Numbered from the stretch's first letter, positions 1 to 11,178 are shown. The stretch: 64,000 bases of DNA from Amoeboaphelidium protococcarum (GCA_023515745.1 JALECJ010000254.1:248001-312000); one strand, 5' to 3'. Notes: a model not told the origin generated them from the sequence alone. A program made the numbers and translations.

Positions 1-2
1 CC

Positions 3-431
3 AAGTAGTCCAAGCCAATCTAACGTGTCAAATGTAGCCCTCGCTCTTTCCTACAAGGCGCTGAAGCCATTAGAGGGAAGATCCAAAGTAGTAGTCGAGT
101 TAGATTCGCGTGCCAGAAATTGAGCTATCTGGCTACTGCATATGCTGCATTGATACTTGGGTATAGGTGTACAGTGGGTGCGGAGGCCGGGAAGGGAGCG
201 TGCGAAAGTCTTCAATTGCGATCACTTGCGATTAAGTCTGTAGCGTTAAACGATCCAAATAGAAATCTTAGAAAGTGGTTTGGCGAGAGGCCTCCTACTG
301 TTTAGAATGCCAAATGCTCTCTGGAACGTCTATATGACGCGTCATTATTGAATTATTGGGTTCGTTATTCAGCAACCTATCTTGGACTAAGTAAGTAGTA
401 CTGCAGTAGTCGATGGAAAAGAGCTTATTGA
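3..431 (+). CDS. Open frame running in from the window edge, unassigned
   Basis: With UGA as sole stop this frame is open from the window start to a TGA at 429-431, about 142 codons. It would be the 3' end of a gene that begins outside the window. I recognise no domain. The stretch has a plausible mix of residues (KWFGERPPTVQ near the middle), but with only one stop codon random frames of this length are not rare. No start can be given. Low confidence. Confidence 0.25.
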
Positions 432-1502
432 GATAAAAAGGCCTAAAGAGCAGAGAATGATCGGGCTACAAATGCCATTTAATAACGGTGGATGGTAACA
501 TTAACAAAATTGTCTTGGCAAAGTTATATTTGGTCTCAGTGATGCGTAGTTTGAGAGTAAGTAAACTACTCACCAATCGTTTGAAAGTACTTTATGGCAA
601 AAGTCAAGAGTCTAGGATATCCTGTCATCTATCTAAAATGAATACTTAACCTCCGAAACGGCTCTATGCTGCGGCCGAATTGTGCGAAAGCTTTGGTTAG
701 CCTGTAAAGTATTGTAGTTACTCATAAACTTTTTCACTGTGATATCATGGCCGCGGAGAATTTGGTGAATGACCCTAAAGCTATAGTAACTGTGCTTCCC
801 TTATCTGTAGAAATGCTAACGGCAATATCATGAGGGAAGGAGGATTTACGCAGCATGGCAAGCGCATAATTCAGTTACAGAGGATATCGTGAGGATTGAG
901 TTCTTGTATAACAAAAGTGACATGTCTCCATGTGCTTGACTAACACTTAATCTGAAGACTCAATCGCCATTCTTCTCTTTGAGAATTCTATGACGGAGAC
1001 AAAAGCTGGTTCTGATTGCATGCTTAACACTGCAATTTTAGTAAAAAAGCTTAAATACAAGATAATATTAACGTGAAAGCGTTCTAAAATCGTCAAGTGA
1101 GTTGTGCTTGATTAGGCTGTGTCATCATTGAACTCCATTGCATGCACACTTATGAAGCTCTTTTAATATATATTGTCGCCGCCGTAGAGCCATGTTCTTT
1201 GGATTCATCCTTAATACATTCCCCGTTTGAGTATGTCTGTACTGCCTCATCATAGAATGTAACGCTTTTTTCTGAGGCTCTTAGTAATTGCTACATGCCA
1301 AGGTCCGCTTGTTACACGTGCCTCTACCCAACGCGTACTGTGGACGGATTATATCAATGCGTGATGTAGCATGTAACTTTGTCGATTAGCTTTAAAAGGA
1401 GCTTTATGGTATGAAATCTTTTAATCCTCTTACTCATCAATTTTATTCAATATCTAATCTAATTGTACTATTGTTAATTCATACCTATTCCTAATCTCCA
1501 AA
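432..1502. other. Long stretch with no recognised gene
   Basis: No frame with a recognisable product was found on either strand. The last 150 bases are the upstream region of the secreted-protein gene at 1503, including a TTTAAAAG box near 1390 similar to TTAAAAG boxes upstream of the related genes at 4331 and 6411. Confidence 0.5.
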
Positions 1503-1928
1503 ATGAAATTGTCTGCTTATTTAATTGCATCCGTCTGTGTCCTATCAACTTCTGTCATTTCCGCTCCTACTCTGGGTCATCTGTGGCATGGAGGCCATCT
1601 GTGGCATAAAAGCTATCTGAACATTGACATCAATGGCAAAGGCGGCGGAGGCGGAGGTGGAGGTAGTGGTGGTGGATCTGGCGGTGCCTAAGCCGATGCA
1701 TCAGCTCAAGCATCTGGTAGCGCGTCAGCTAGTGCACAAGCCTCTGCTGGACCTGCTCCTGCTCCTGCTGCTGAAGCAAGTAGTGGAGGGGGTGGAGGTG
1801 GATCCCTCTCTATTAGTGGTGGCGGCGGTGGAGGTATAGGACTAGGTGGAGGTGGAGGTGGCGGATCCCTATCAATTAGTGGCGGTGGCGGTGGAGGAAT
1901 AAGATCTAGCCCATATGGCCCACACTGA
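1503..1928 (+). CDS. Small secreted Gly/Ser/Ala-rich protein
   Basis: A 141-residue protein ending in TGA. Residues 1-20 form a signal peptide (MKLSAYLIASVCVLSTSVIS followed by APT). A short His/Trp-rich segment (GHLWHGGHLWHK) follows, then glycine runs, an AQASGSAS stretch, a PAPAPA stretch and two copies of a GGSLSISGGGGGGI motif. One in-frame TAA (Gln) sits after the first glycine run. It resembles structural or surface proteins rather than enzymes. The mature start APTLGHLWH resembles VPTLGH and VPTFGH in the proteins at 6411 and 4331, so they probably form one family with diverged tails. Function unknown; a secreted coat, wall or host-interface role is inference. Confidence 0.75.
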
Positions 1929-3213
1929 TTGTCCTCTTGCAATGATGAAATTAATGAATGAAGATAACCTCGGTGATTTAATGAATGCTTTGTTGTTAAT
2001 CTTGTGATATCTAGTTTCAACTCTTCATCATCTTTCTTATACTTTCAGCTACTATCAACTGATCAACGCAGGCACTGGGAAAGTAAAAGCACATTGTAAG
2101 CAGCAATCTTTCCACTGAGAAACAACTTACAACTTATTAAAGAACTGATATATAGCGCTCTTTGTACTTGATGGTTACAGTTTTAACGATAGTTCCCAGA
2201 AGTTAAACAATTATCCCATTTTGACAATGAACGCGCGCGTCTATGTCGACAACATTGGCATTTGTTAGTCTTGATATTACAGTATTTGCCCGATTAATTG
2301 AGCATTATTCTGGTATTAATATTAAATAGAAATCTTTCCACTTGATATTGTATTGCTGATTAGCATACCGTATGGTGCATTTAGTTTTCTCCACTACTAC
2401 TGAAACCAAAATCGGTAAAAGCATAGATTTTGAAGGCAAATTTCGCGAATTGTAAAGTATGTGATCAATAGTGAGAATATCGTGTCAGAGGCTACGCGTC
2501 TTCCATAAGGCAAAATTAAAACGCGGAGAGTCTTGCCATGAGCGGTCCAATAACTCCTTACCAACGAACGGCTGGGGTAGCTACCTCTGCTCCTCTCGGT
2601 GTTTGTCTGCCTGCATGAGGCAATGCAGCGTCTGGCCCACTCGGTGTCTAGAGTCGTCAACTGTGCCTTTGGTTAACCTCCTGCTTCAGTTACGGCGATC
2701 GCGTCACCGGGAGTTATCTCCAAGGTATCTTCTCATAATAATGACTTTACTGGTTGTGAGCATAAGGTGATTGTCTTTGTTTGTAAATGGGATTATATCT
2801 TCTAAATAACTAAGCGCATTTCTCGACTTTTGATAGTGTATACATATGTTCACAACGCCATAGTTTGAACATCATTAGATGCATTGTCGACTTCCCTTTA
2901 GCCCCACCTTTTACTCATTTAATGCACCTATGTCATTTGTATCTCCATCTTTAACTAGAGTTACAGCGTCATCGATCGATGATTTCGTAATACGTGATCA
3001 ATATCACTGGGTGTAGTATCGCGTACGTTTACTGGTTTGTGATCATTACAGAACAGTCACTGGACGGACACAAATCAATCAGATGTAACAAGCTTCAGTA
3101 CCCGTATAAATTGCAGATACTGAACAATTTTTCTTTTTCTTTTTATAATCAATTAATTTATTAAGTTAATCTCCGTTTAATAACTAATATCCTATTTGTA
3201 ACTGAACTAAAAA
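1929..3213. other. Gene-free stretch
   Basis: No convincing gene. Open frames near 2400-2770 occur on both strands but lack ATG starts and family resemblance. The last 120 bases contain an AT-rich leader (TATAAATTG near 3103) that probably serves the gene at 3214. Confidence 0.45.
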
Positions 3214-3429
3214 ATGAAATTATTATTGATAATCTTGATTGTAGCTGTGTTGTTTCAAGTAGCGCTGGCGACTCCAACCAAACTGAAGCACTTGAAAAAG
3301 GGACACGGTGGTGGCGATGGTGATAAATCTGGTGGTGATTGCGGTGATAAACAAGGTGGTGGCGATGGTGACGGTCACGGCAAGTGGAAAGGCAAGCACA
3401 AGGGCAAAGGCTACAGTCACGGCAAATGA
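3214..3429 (+). CDS. Small secreted Gly/Lys/Asp/His-rich protein
   Basis: A 71-residue protein. The first ~20 residues (MKLLLIILIVAVLFQVALA) are a strong signal peptide, followed by TPTKLKHLKKGHGGG and a repetitive tail of Gly-Gly-Gly-Asp and Lys-Gly/His units ending in YSHGK. It holds no internal UAR codon, so the frame reads the same under either code. The mature start TPT resembles the APT/VPT starts of the neighbouring secreted proteins, so it is probably another member of this cluster. No known domain. Confidence 0.75.
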   Translation: MKLLLIILIVAVLFQVALATPTKLKHLKKGHGGGDGDKSGGDCGDKQGGGDGDGHGKWKGKHKGKGYSHGK

Positions 3430-4160
3430 GTTACCAATTGCTGATGCTATTGCTACTTGCCATCAAGACACCAGGCTTATAGTGACACTTAACGTAATAT
3501 CTTGTATTGAATATAATGAAATTTTATTGCTTAATTATATATTTTTATTTAATTTAACGAAGACTTACGCGTGGGCTGTGCGAAAGTCATTGCAATCTAC
3601 CTTGATCCACTATCACGCATCATCCATCAAAATCAATGTATCTAGAACATCAACGCCGAAGCTGATGCTTAAATTGAATTGGTCATTCGGAGTCTGTAGT
3701 ACAATCACAGATCAGGTTGCTTCAATTACACACGCGGACTGACCAGCTACAGTATAGTTGTAATGTGATATCGTCTACTGCTGTAGCTGCACAGGGCTGC
3801 CTTAAAATCAAAATCCTGAGAAGTTTCTCTACTATATATTGTGCAGTAAAAAAATATGAAGATTTTGCTTTCAAGTATTTGATAACTGCTTCAAGTAAAC
3901 TCTGGATTGCAAGCAATGTAAGACAACGCTGCCAATTGCGTGCCTCATTGCTTTTGCTAAAGGTAAAGTGTAACATACCGAGCTCATTCAGTATGTTACG
4001 TGCAGATGGTGTATTTAACTGTGAAATTAAACGCTGTTGATGTACTCTAACATCGACTCTCTTAATGCCAAGACTTTTGATATTAATTGGCTCCCAGTTA
4101 CGGAATTTAATGTAACCTATGAACACCGGGCCATCTAATCAGAGCAAAGCTGTAACTGCT
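3430..4160. other. Gene-poor stretch with one unassigned minus-strand open frame
   Basis: On the minus strand 4126-3722 is open for about 134 codons and ends in TGA. It contains no UAR codon and no ATG at its upstream end (it opens right after a TGA). Composition is protein-like but no family is recognised; it may be an exon or decayed coding DNA. Nothing else was found. Confidence 0.3.
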
Positions 4161-4178
4161 GCTGACCCGGTCACAAAC
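4161..4178 (+). promoter_or_regulatory. Conserved upstream element, copy 1
   Basis: The motif GCTGACCCGGTCACAAAC lies about 150 bp upstream of the ATG at 4331. A near-identical copy sits at the same distance upstream of the paralogous gene at 6411. A TTTAAAAG box follows at about 4222. Either a transcription-factor site or simply part of the duplicated segment; the rest of the upstream DNA has diverged more, which favours constraint. Confidence 0.45.
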
Positions 4179-4330
4179 TTTAATTGGCATTGTCTGCTAT
4201 GATGTTACGCGGTTAGTATTCACTTTAAAAGCGGTTATAGCGTACATTCTCTCTATTCCTCTACTACAATCAACTAATAATTAATACTCTAAAGTCTAAA
4301 TAATCTATCTTAACTAATACCTATTACAAA

Positions 4331-4711
4331 ATGAGAACTACTATCTATATCATTGCTGCTCTTTCTCTGATCTCTAGCTCTTTGGCTGTTCCAACTTTTG
4401 GTCATGGCAAACTCGATATTGCAGGTAAATTGTCCCTGAAATTGTGTAAGCTCGGACTTGGTCATTGTCCAGATGACGGAGGCTGCTCTACTGGTTCATG
4501 CGGTGCTAGTGCTAGTGCAAACGCGAATGCCAATGCAAATGCAAATGCTAATGCTGGTGGCAGTCCTTATGGAGCGCCTGGTGCAAACGCGATGGCAAGC
4601 GCTAATGCAGGTGCAAGTGCTGGATCTGGTGCTGGTGGCTGTGGCAGTAGTGCATGTTCGCCATCGCCGGCTCCTGCTCCATCACGTCCATCACCTTACC
4701 AGGCAATGTGA
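4331..4711 (+). CDS. Small secreted Ala/Asn/Gly-rich protein, paralog of 6411
   Basis: A 126-residue protein with a signal peptide (IYIIAALSLISSSLA, cleavage probably before VPT). A short conserved Cys region follows (CKLGLGHCPDDGGCSTG), then an (AN)n run, a mixed Ala/Gly/Ser region, a CGSSAC pair and a Pro/Ser tail. The gene at 6411 has an almost identical signal peptide and the same CKLGLG.CP.DGGCSTG block but a Pro/Met-rich tail instead. It lies tail-to-tail with the RPA43 gene. Function unknown; extracellular by its signal peptide. Confidence 0.8.
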   Translation: MRTTIYIIAALSLISSSLAVPTFGHGKLDIAGKLSLKLCKLGLGHCPDDGGCSTGSCGASASANANANANANANAGGSPYGAPGANAMASANAGASAGSGAGGCGSSACSPSPAPAPSRPSPYQAM

Positions 4712-4846
4712 GCGTATTGATTGATATCGTATTTAAAATATAACTAATATTATTGCAACTAAATCTATTCACTTGCCTTGTTTGAGTTTCATCGTGCATC
4801 ACAAGCTCTAACACCTGAATTTAAAAATTTATAATTCGTCAACAAA

Positions 4847-5425
4847 TCACGCCAGCTACTCATCTTTAACACGTTTGTGTTTATGCTTGTGCTTAACCTT
4901 CTTTGGTTTGACAGTGGCTTCAGTCTTGATGGCACCAACGATTGACAAGTTACCAGATGATGCTTTTACATTAGTGACATTGAAGCTTAGAAGAGTTCCA
5001 TTTTACATTCGCACTTCACCGTCTTCAGTAGACACCCAGCATGACGCGTCAGCATCCCATCGATATCGATCAATCTACCTTGCCGGTATCACAGCATTTA
5101 CCATGCCCATTACGGTGAGCGCGATGTAATCTTGAGACTGCTTCTTCACCTTAGCCTGTACCATATCACCGGACTGTGGGGAGAATGAGAGCACTCGGCA
5201 GTAGAACGATAATTACATGAATGGACAATCTTTCAAAATACGAGCCTTGTTGGATGCTAATTTGATATCGCTGTAAGCCAAGATGATACCATTAACGCGC
5301 TCGTCATACTTTAATATCATCGTGTTCAATTTCTTCTGTATACTTCCTAATATATCCCTACTACAACTTGGAGCCAAATGCATATCGAAATGCACAACGC
5401 TCTCTATAAGCCCGTTATTGAGCAT
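4847..5425 (-). CDS. RPA43: RNA polymerase I subunit A43 (RPB7-like)
   Basis: A 192-residue protein read through three internal UAR codons. It corresponds to the RPB7/A43 stalk subunit of RNA polymerase I, which with A14 binds initiation factor Rrn3. Recognised features are the N-terminal pattern LKYDERVNGIILAYSDIKL and ILKDCPFMQLSFYC, then SPQSGDMVQAKVKKQS, typical of the junction between the tip domain and the OB domain, and the basic tail KPKKVKHKHKHKRVKDE. The start chosen is the first ATG in the open frame; similarity begins close to it. The protein is shorter than yeast A43 (326 aa), lacking its long C-terminus. A decayed copy lies at 7005-7370, in the same orientation relative to the duplicated secreted gene. 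Confidence 0.75.
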
Positions 5426-6244
5426 ATCGGGCAATTGTTCAAATTTTTAAATTTTTGTTTGAAGTGACAAATGCGCCGTTAGAGATTGGCGATTGGATCC
5501 AATGGAATGTGTAGTGATCATTCAGCGCCGCCTGTCTGTCTGTCTGTCTTAATAATGTAGTCGCGATGCCGTGATAGAAGTACTTCAATATTTAGATGAC
5601 AGCATGTTTATTTAGGAGAAATTTATATATGCTGATATCCTGTCGCCGCTGTAAACCTTAAAGGAGGATTTCGGCTAAAGCGATGTTGGCGCCCGTAATA
5701 ATTGAATTAATTAAAAGCCTATACAAAGATGGTTATATATTTTTTTAATTTGGCACTGGACGCTGTATTGAGTTGACCTCTATGAACGGCCAGTTTGTCT
5801 TATTGTCAGTAGTCTTTCCCTAATTAACTGTAACTGCTATAGAAAAATTATAGAGCCGATCAAGTCCAGCAGAGTAGCTTTACAATTCGTGATCACGCTG
5901 ACATAAATGCTATAATATGAATCTGAGCACCGCTCGTTCAATTGCACGCTGGTAATGCATGGTCAACATCTGCCTTTCCTCAATGTAAAATGATACTAAT
6001 GTGACCATCAAGACTCAATGTTACGCGTTGACGACGTAGTTGGCCTAATCATCCAACGCTAATGTACCATTGTCAGTATTAATGCCGTTCGCGGATATAC
6101 CTATGTAAACTATTTTAATTCTAATACCTCCATGCAGCTTACGCGTAAAGTCTTCGTTTAATTGCTATTTTGACTAACTCACTTGTATTCCTTGTGTCGC
6201 TTTGTGACCAGCGAATAGTCTAGTCAAATCCATGCCGAGCGAAT
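5426..6244. other. Intergenic, nothing recognised
   Basis: No supported gene. Contains a short (CTGT)n microsatellite at 5531-5549 and probably the promoter of RPA43 near its upper-strand start. The 3' part leads into the upstream element at 6245. Confidence 0.5.
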
Positions 6245-6263
6245 GCTGACCCCGGTCACAAAC
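6245..6263 (+). promoter_or_regulatory. Conserved upstream element, copy 2
   Basis: GCTGACCCCGGTCACAAAC, differing from copy 1 at 4161 by one inserted C, about 147 bp upstream of the ATG at 6411. A GTTAAAAGC box follows at about 6309, matching the TTTAAAAGC box of copy 1 in spacing. Confidence 0.45.
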
Positions 6264-6410
6264 CATGATTGGTATATTAAATCAAAATGTAACGCTGATT
6301 AAACACCGTTAAAAGCTGGTACAGCCTTCTGATTACTTCTTCCTTCTATCAATCTAGTCTAATTTCCAGTAATAATTAATCATCTGCATTCTAATCATAA
6401 TTTGTTTAAC

Positions 6411-6869
6411 ATGAGATCTACTATCTATATTATCGCTGCTCTGTCTCTGATTTCAAGCTCTCTTGCGGTTCCTACACTTGGTCATCATGACAAAGGCCAC
6501 CATAAGGACCTTAAGGCTATGAAGATGTGCAAGCTTGGACTTGGACCATGTCCAGGTGATGGTGGCTGCTCTACTGGTTAATGTCCAAAGCCCGAACCAA
6601 TGCCTGTTCCTATGCCTGGTCCTGTGCCTATGCCTATGCCGGGTCCAATGCCTAATCCCGCTCCTAGTCCAGCTCCTGGTCCAGCTCCTGGTCCTGCTCC
6701 TGGTCCTATGCCCGCTCCTGGTCCTATGCCTAAACCGGCTCCTGGTCCAGACTGTGATGGTTTTATAGGTAATAAGAAACCTTATTAGCCGCCAAAGCCT
6801 CAACCTGCTCCACCAGCTGGTGGATGTGGTGCCGGTCCTTGCCCACCATCTCCGTACAAGTCAGGGTGA
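6411..6869 (+). CDS. Small secreted Pro/Met/Gly-rich protein, paralog of 4331
   Basis: A 152-residue protein with two in-frame UAR codons (a TAA in STGQCPK and a TAG in KKPYQPPK). The signal peptide is nearly identical to that at 4331, followed by VPTLGHHDKGHHK and the conserved CKLGLGPCPGDGGCSTG block. The tail is a long run of PMP, PGP and PAP units, then DCDG, a Pro-rich segment and a final GGCGAGPCPPSPY that matches the C-terminal Cys pair of the paralog. So the family keeps its secretion signal and Cys blocks but swaps the low-complexity middle. Function unknown. Confidence 0.8.
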
Positions 6870-7004
6870 GTGTGTTTATTGATAAGCAACTTGAATTATA
6901 TTTGTCATGATATTTCATTAAGTCCAAGCATTCTTCTCATTACTTCATTACTTCAGTCACACTATTGCAATCGAAAGCACGACTTCAGGGCGTGACACAC
7001 GTGT

Positions 7005-7370
7005 AACATTTAATGCGCAAAAACCGTCTTCACTAAAATCATACTCTGGCCTTATAGAAGCTTACCAAAGTTTCCTCCTAAATCGCAGTTGACACTTCAC
7101 CAGTAATTCCTCAACATGACGCGTAAATCTTCCATGAATATTGATCATATATTGTACAGATGCCATAACGTTGCCCATACCCTTGGCCGTGAGCGCGATG
7201 TTGTCTCAATGTTGTCTCAAGGCCAATCCTTCACCTTAGCCTGCACCAACTTGAGGGCAAATTGCGACACACAGAGCAATAGAATGATAAAAGTATGAAT
7301 GTACAGTTTTATTAATACACGCCTTGTTGGATGTTAATGTGATATCGCTTTAAGCCATTCTTATAAGCAT
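7005..7370 (-). pseudogene. Decayed copy of the RPA43 gene
   Basis: The DNA resembles the RPA43 gene in the same order: the stretch around 7170-7200 (GGCCGTGAGCGCGATGT) matches 5112-5127, the CCTTCACCTTAGCCTGCACC block at 7228 matches 5144, and CGCCTTGTTGGATGTTAATG at 7320 matches 5241. Indels and substitutions break the frame. It lies downstream of the secreted gene at 6411 as RPA43 lies downstream of 4331, so both were copied in one tandem event. Boundaries are approximate. Confidence 0.65.
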
Positions 7371-7697
7371 AGTACCAGCAGACTATCAAAACAAGGCCGC
7401 GTAAAGTCATTGCTGCTACAATGCTCTTAGCGCTGTGTCAAAAACCGTGGTCCTCACAATTAGATGGTGTATTCAGTTCTTAATGTCTTTCTATCCCTTT
7501 AGTATATATCCTCTAATTCGCTTTCTATAATGGAATTCCATGGTCATTAAGATTCAGGCAACCGTGAGCTAAAAATATCTCGGGATATCAACCGTTTCCA
7601 CTTTAGTTAAATGACCACCTTTCATCTTGTATTTAATTCCTCATTAATAGTATTCATATCGAGCTATATTAGATAGTTAAGTCGAGCCTGAACAATT

Positions 7698-8984
7698 ATG
7701 CATTCCTCATCCCTGTTAGCTATTGTTGCTGTGATTAGCGGCTAAGCGCTCGCTGCAAACGTTGTGATCTCCAACACTGCAGTTGGTAAGTTTGCCTATA
7801 TTCAAAATTTCTTTGGTCCTGGTAGCTGTTCTGGTCAACCGGACTCTATTATCGCTTATGCCAATTATGACTATGCATGCCCAGCCGACGTGTGTAATGC
7901 ATTGACAGCAACTCTTGGCAATAGTGCTTCTGTCAATTTCACGCAAGTGTCCAAATGTGCATCAAATGGCAAGATGTTTGACACATCTGGCTACACCGAG
8001 TAGTATGCTATTACATCCACTTTTGCCAGTACAGATTGCAGTGGTGATGCTTATTAGCTGAGTGCGTCAAAGGCTAACACTTGCATTCCTGTGACTGGAC
8101 AACCGCTGCCTTACGTCTATCACTCCTGTAACTCGACCGCATATGATTTTAAGACATGTCATGACAGTGCTTGTACCAACTGCACTGCAGCTTAAACCTT
8201 TACGCACAAGTGCCAGCAACTGGCTACTAGCTCATTTGCCACAGTATGTCTTGGTCCCAATAATGGATTCAGTGCCTCTGTTCCATTGGTCCCTGCGCCA
8301 GTATTCAATCCGATTACCGATACTGTTAATAAGACCAATATCAAGAGTGCTTTGCCTGACATTTCATACTTCTTCACTGTGCCGTAGACATTGAGCAGGA
8401 ACTTTGTTGCTTAGAATGGATTTTTGACCAGCAATTGCTCAGATACGTAGCCTGATTTTGTTCTGTCTACCCCTACCAACGGCACCTGTGGCACTGTTAA
8501 CGCTTAATGCTCATCTCTGAATGTGACGAGTAACTCCACCGCCCTGGCGTATAGAAGCGCATCCTCCCAATGCTCCACTAAGAAGGTGTTTAACGGCACT
8601 GGATGGTCTGACCGTGTTGCGGCCACTTTTATTTATGAAAAGTCTACCAAGTGCCAGGGTGATCCAGATTATGTGACTGTTGTGAAAGCCGGTGTCTGTC
8701 TGCCTGCTCCGTCTGGTATTTATGGTTATCAGAAGTATGACTGTAAATACTCGCAACTGGTATTAGCGCAATGCTTTGATAACATGTGCCGCAATTGCTC
8801 TGCCACTAGTTACTCTAACGGAAGATGTCTGGCAGCAGGTGCTAGCGGATCTATCGGAGCTGTATGCTTGGATCAGAGCTCACAGTACAGATCTCCATAC
8901 TATGGCACCTCTGATGGCGTGCGCGTAAAGCTGGTGTCTGCGTACACGTTTGTGGCCATGCTCTTGTTCGTATTGATCAACTGA
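7698..8984 (+). CDS. Cys-rich secreted surface protein, probably GPI-anchored
   Basis: A 428-residue protein in one exon, with several in-frame UAR codons in the first two thirds. A signal peptide (MHSSSLLAIVAVISGQALA) is followed by a Cys-rich ectodomain with many N-glycosylation sequons (NVT, NCS, NST) and recurring patterns such as CHDSACTNCTA and CFDNMCRNCSA, suggesting two or more related Cys modules. The last ~18 residues (VSAYTFVAMLLFVLIN) are hydrophobic with no cytosolic tail, as in GPI-anchor signals. No named family is recognised. It adjoins the secreted low-complexity cluster, so a cell-surface role fits. Confidence 0.7.
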
Positions 8985-9292
8985 GACTGTCTACACGTGA
9001 TGAAGAGGTATATGAATGAATGAATGATTGAATGAAGAATATACAGAAATTTTCTTAGGCGATGTTAACCGCTCATTATATTTATTGATTACTTGCTAGA
9101 TACACTAAGCAAAAACTTGACATTAATAAGGCGATAGATTTCACCTTGATGAAACGATTTAAAAGTCGATCGTGATCAAGATCTACTGTATTTTCTCTTT
9201 TTCTCTCTCCATTGTTTCAACAAGCTTTCGATAACAATAGTCCCTAAAAGTCTTTATCAACTACAATTAGACATAAACTATTATTATAAATT
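8985..9292. other. Intergenic
   Basis: Nothing recognised apart from a short GAAT-type repeat near 9013-9033 just after the stop of the surface protein, and an AT-rich leader before 9293. Confidence 0.5.
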
Positions 9293-10900
9293 ATGTCTAT
9301 TGATCAGATTTCAAAGGCCGTCTGGTAGAATGATTTAAAAAGATTGAATGATCTAATGTAATAAGATAATCTATCTTTTTATGCCTAGAGTCGCATCGAT
9401 CTTAATGACTGGGATAGCCGAGGCAATAGCCCACTTCATCTTGCACTGATGCTGGGTAGGATTTAAGCTGCGTTAATTCTAATATAGAACGGATCTAAAG
9501 CCAATGCATTGAATGCAGACAATAGTTCTTGCTTGGAAGAGGCTATCTGTTTGGGGAATCGGTAGCTGATAGCCGAGCTTTGGAAACGGAGCTGGCTGGA
9601 GCATTTGAATGATTTTCGTCATGATGCAATTCTGGTGTCATGTCTATAATCTATCTCTGACTTTGACATGGAAATATGCGTTAAATTGAAAAGTAAAATA
9701 CCAGTGCTGGCTCAAGTCTGTCCCTAGGAGACAATTCTTATCAGCAAGAGACGTGACTTGTTGCAAGTACAATGGACCATATCAAAGATAAAAGGTGCCA
9801 GGATAAGCCGCGCGAAAATGTCCTTGATCATTAGAAATAGAAACGGTCAATCTGAAGCTATTATTATAAATCATGACGCTGAGTTGTACTAGAATTTATT
9901 ACCGAATGTATCCATTGGTGTACTGCATTCAGTTGTAGACAATTTCATGTCAGAAGGCGTGGTAAAGAACGAGTTTACATTTAAGGATTTCGTGGTGGAG
10001 CCGATTACTACGGCGAATGGCGGTGTACAATTGCAAAAAAAGTTGAAACATGGTGGGTGGAATACTCTTAGCTATAAAGTTAGTAATCTGGGCTGTATTT
10101 AAAGCTAAAGATCACCTGCTGATATAGAATAAGAATATGAAGATTGTGATAATTAATGCATGAATACTTTGAATGATGATGAAATCGCGGAGTAATAGCA
10201 AGTTTAGTCTCTAGATTTACTAGCCGCGATTAGTGAAGATGATTTGGTTGCAGATTTAGATAGTCGGCTCTCTATTGAATCAATCACGACTGAACGTGCA
10301 GACTCTAACAATTCAGATGCGTATGTTCAAGAGGCGAATGAAAAGATCAAGGCTAAATTGCCTTCTTTAATGCAGAAATTGAAGCTAAAGTCTGAGTAGG
10401 TTAATGTTAGAAGAAATGAAACTACTGATAGAAGAGTCGCAGTGAATCTCCACCCCGTACACATCAAGGATCTTGCAATTCCTGAAGTTGAAATCTCTGA
10501 AGCTGAGTATTTCAATCAGTACTAGTAGTAAGATGACTTATCCTAAATTGGCCAAACATGTTCTATAGGGCGACGTTGTATATATAGACAATAGCAGTAT
10601 GTGAAGCCCCATCCTGTCACAGTCTACATGAGTAAGGACATCCCAATGGATATCGCGTAGTTGAGACCATTACTATATTTCATACTACGCGATTACTGTC
10701 AGAGTTAGAAGGAGTTGAATGAGTTCCTGGGCAAGTTTGGCGAGGGATTTCCTGTGAGAATTGAAGTTCCCATAAACTCCATTCTGCTGATGAAGGCATC
10801 AGTTACGCGTTTCGCTTAGAAGAACTTGCCGGCTGTCTCTTACAATATGCCTCCACCCGATTACAAAGAGGGAAACATATTGCCAATTGTCGAGTTTTGA
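9293..10900 (+). CDS. ANKRD13: ANKRD13-like ankyrin-repeat protein
   Basis: A 535-residue protein that only appears when the numerous in-frame TAA/TAG codons are read as Gln. Near the N-terminus an ankyrin unit (DWDSRGNSPLHLALMLGR then NADNSSCLEEA) has the ANKRD13 signature in which the helix starts DW..RGNTPLHLAV.LG. Next come the family's central GPCR-chaperone domain (KIPVLAQVCP, then ILISKRRDLLQV) and a C-terminal block FGEGFPVRIEVPINSILLMK, matching the terminal motif near the ubiquitin-binding region of ANKRD13. In animals these proteins bind Lys63-ubiquitinated cargo at endosomes; the same role here is inference. The C-terminal half is acidic and Gln-rich. Confidence 0.75.
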
Positions 10901-11178
10901 AAACTGTTGGAATAATATTGTTGTTTTGCTCAGACTTATATATTAACTGCAATGTTTTAATTCCAGATTTGCTCTTTATTCTTCCACTAACTGTGTACTG
11001 TACACGTCAGGAGCCAACAAGACCGTTCTCTTTCACTTTTTCTCTCAATCTATCTCTCTCCATTAGCTCGTTCTTCTTCGTCTTTTAATTCATCGCATCT
11101 TTTACAGTAGTATCTTCGCCAATACATTATCATTATTTAGAAAGAGCTATATAAAGCAGAGAATATATAGAATTTATT

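Noticed and set aside
3722-4126. Minus-strand 134-codon open frame as a gene
   Set aside because: No ATG, no recognised family, and with a single stop codon such frames arise by chance; kept only as a note in the gap entry.
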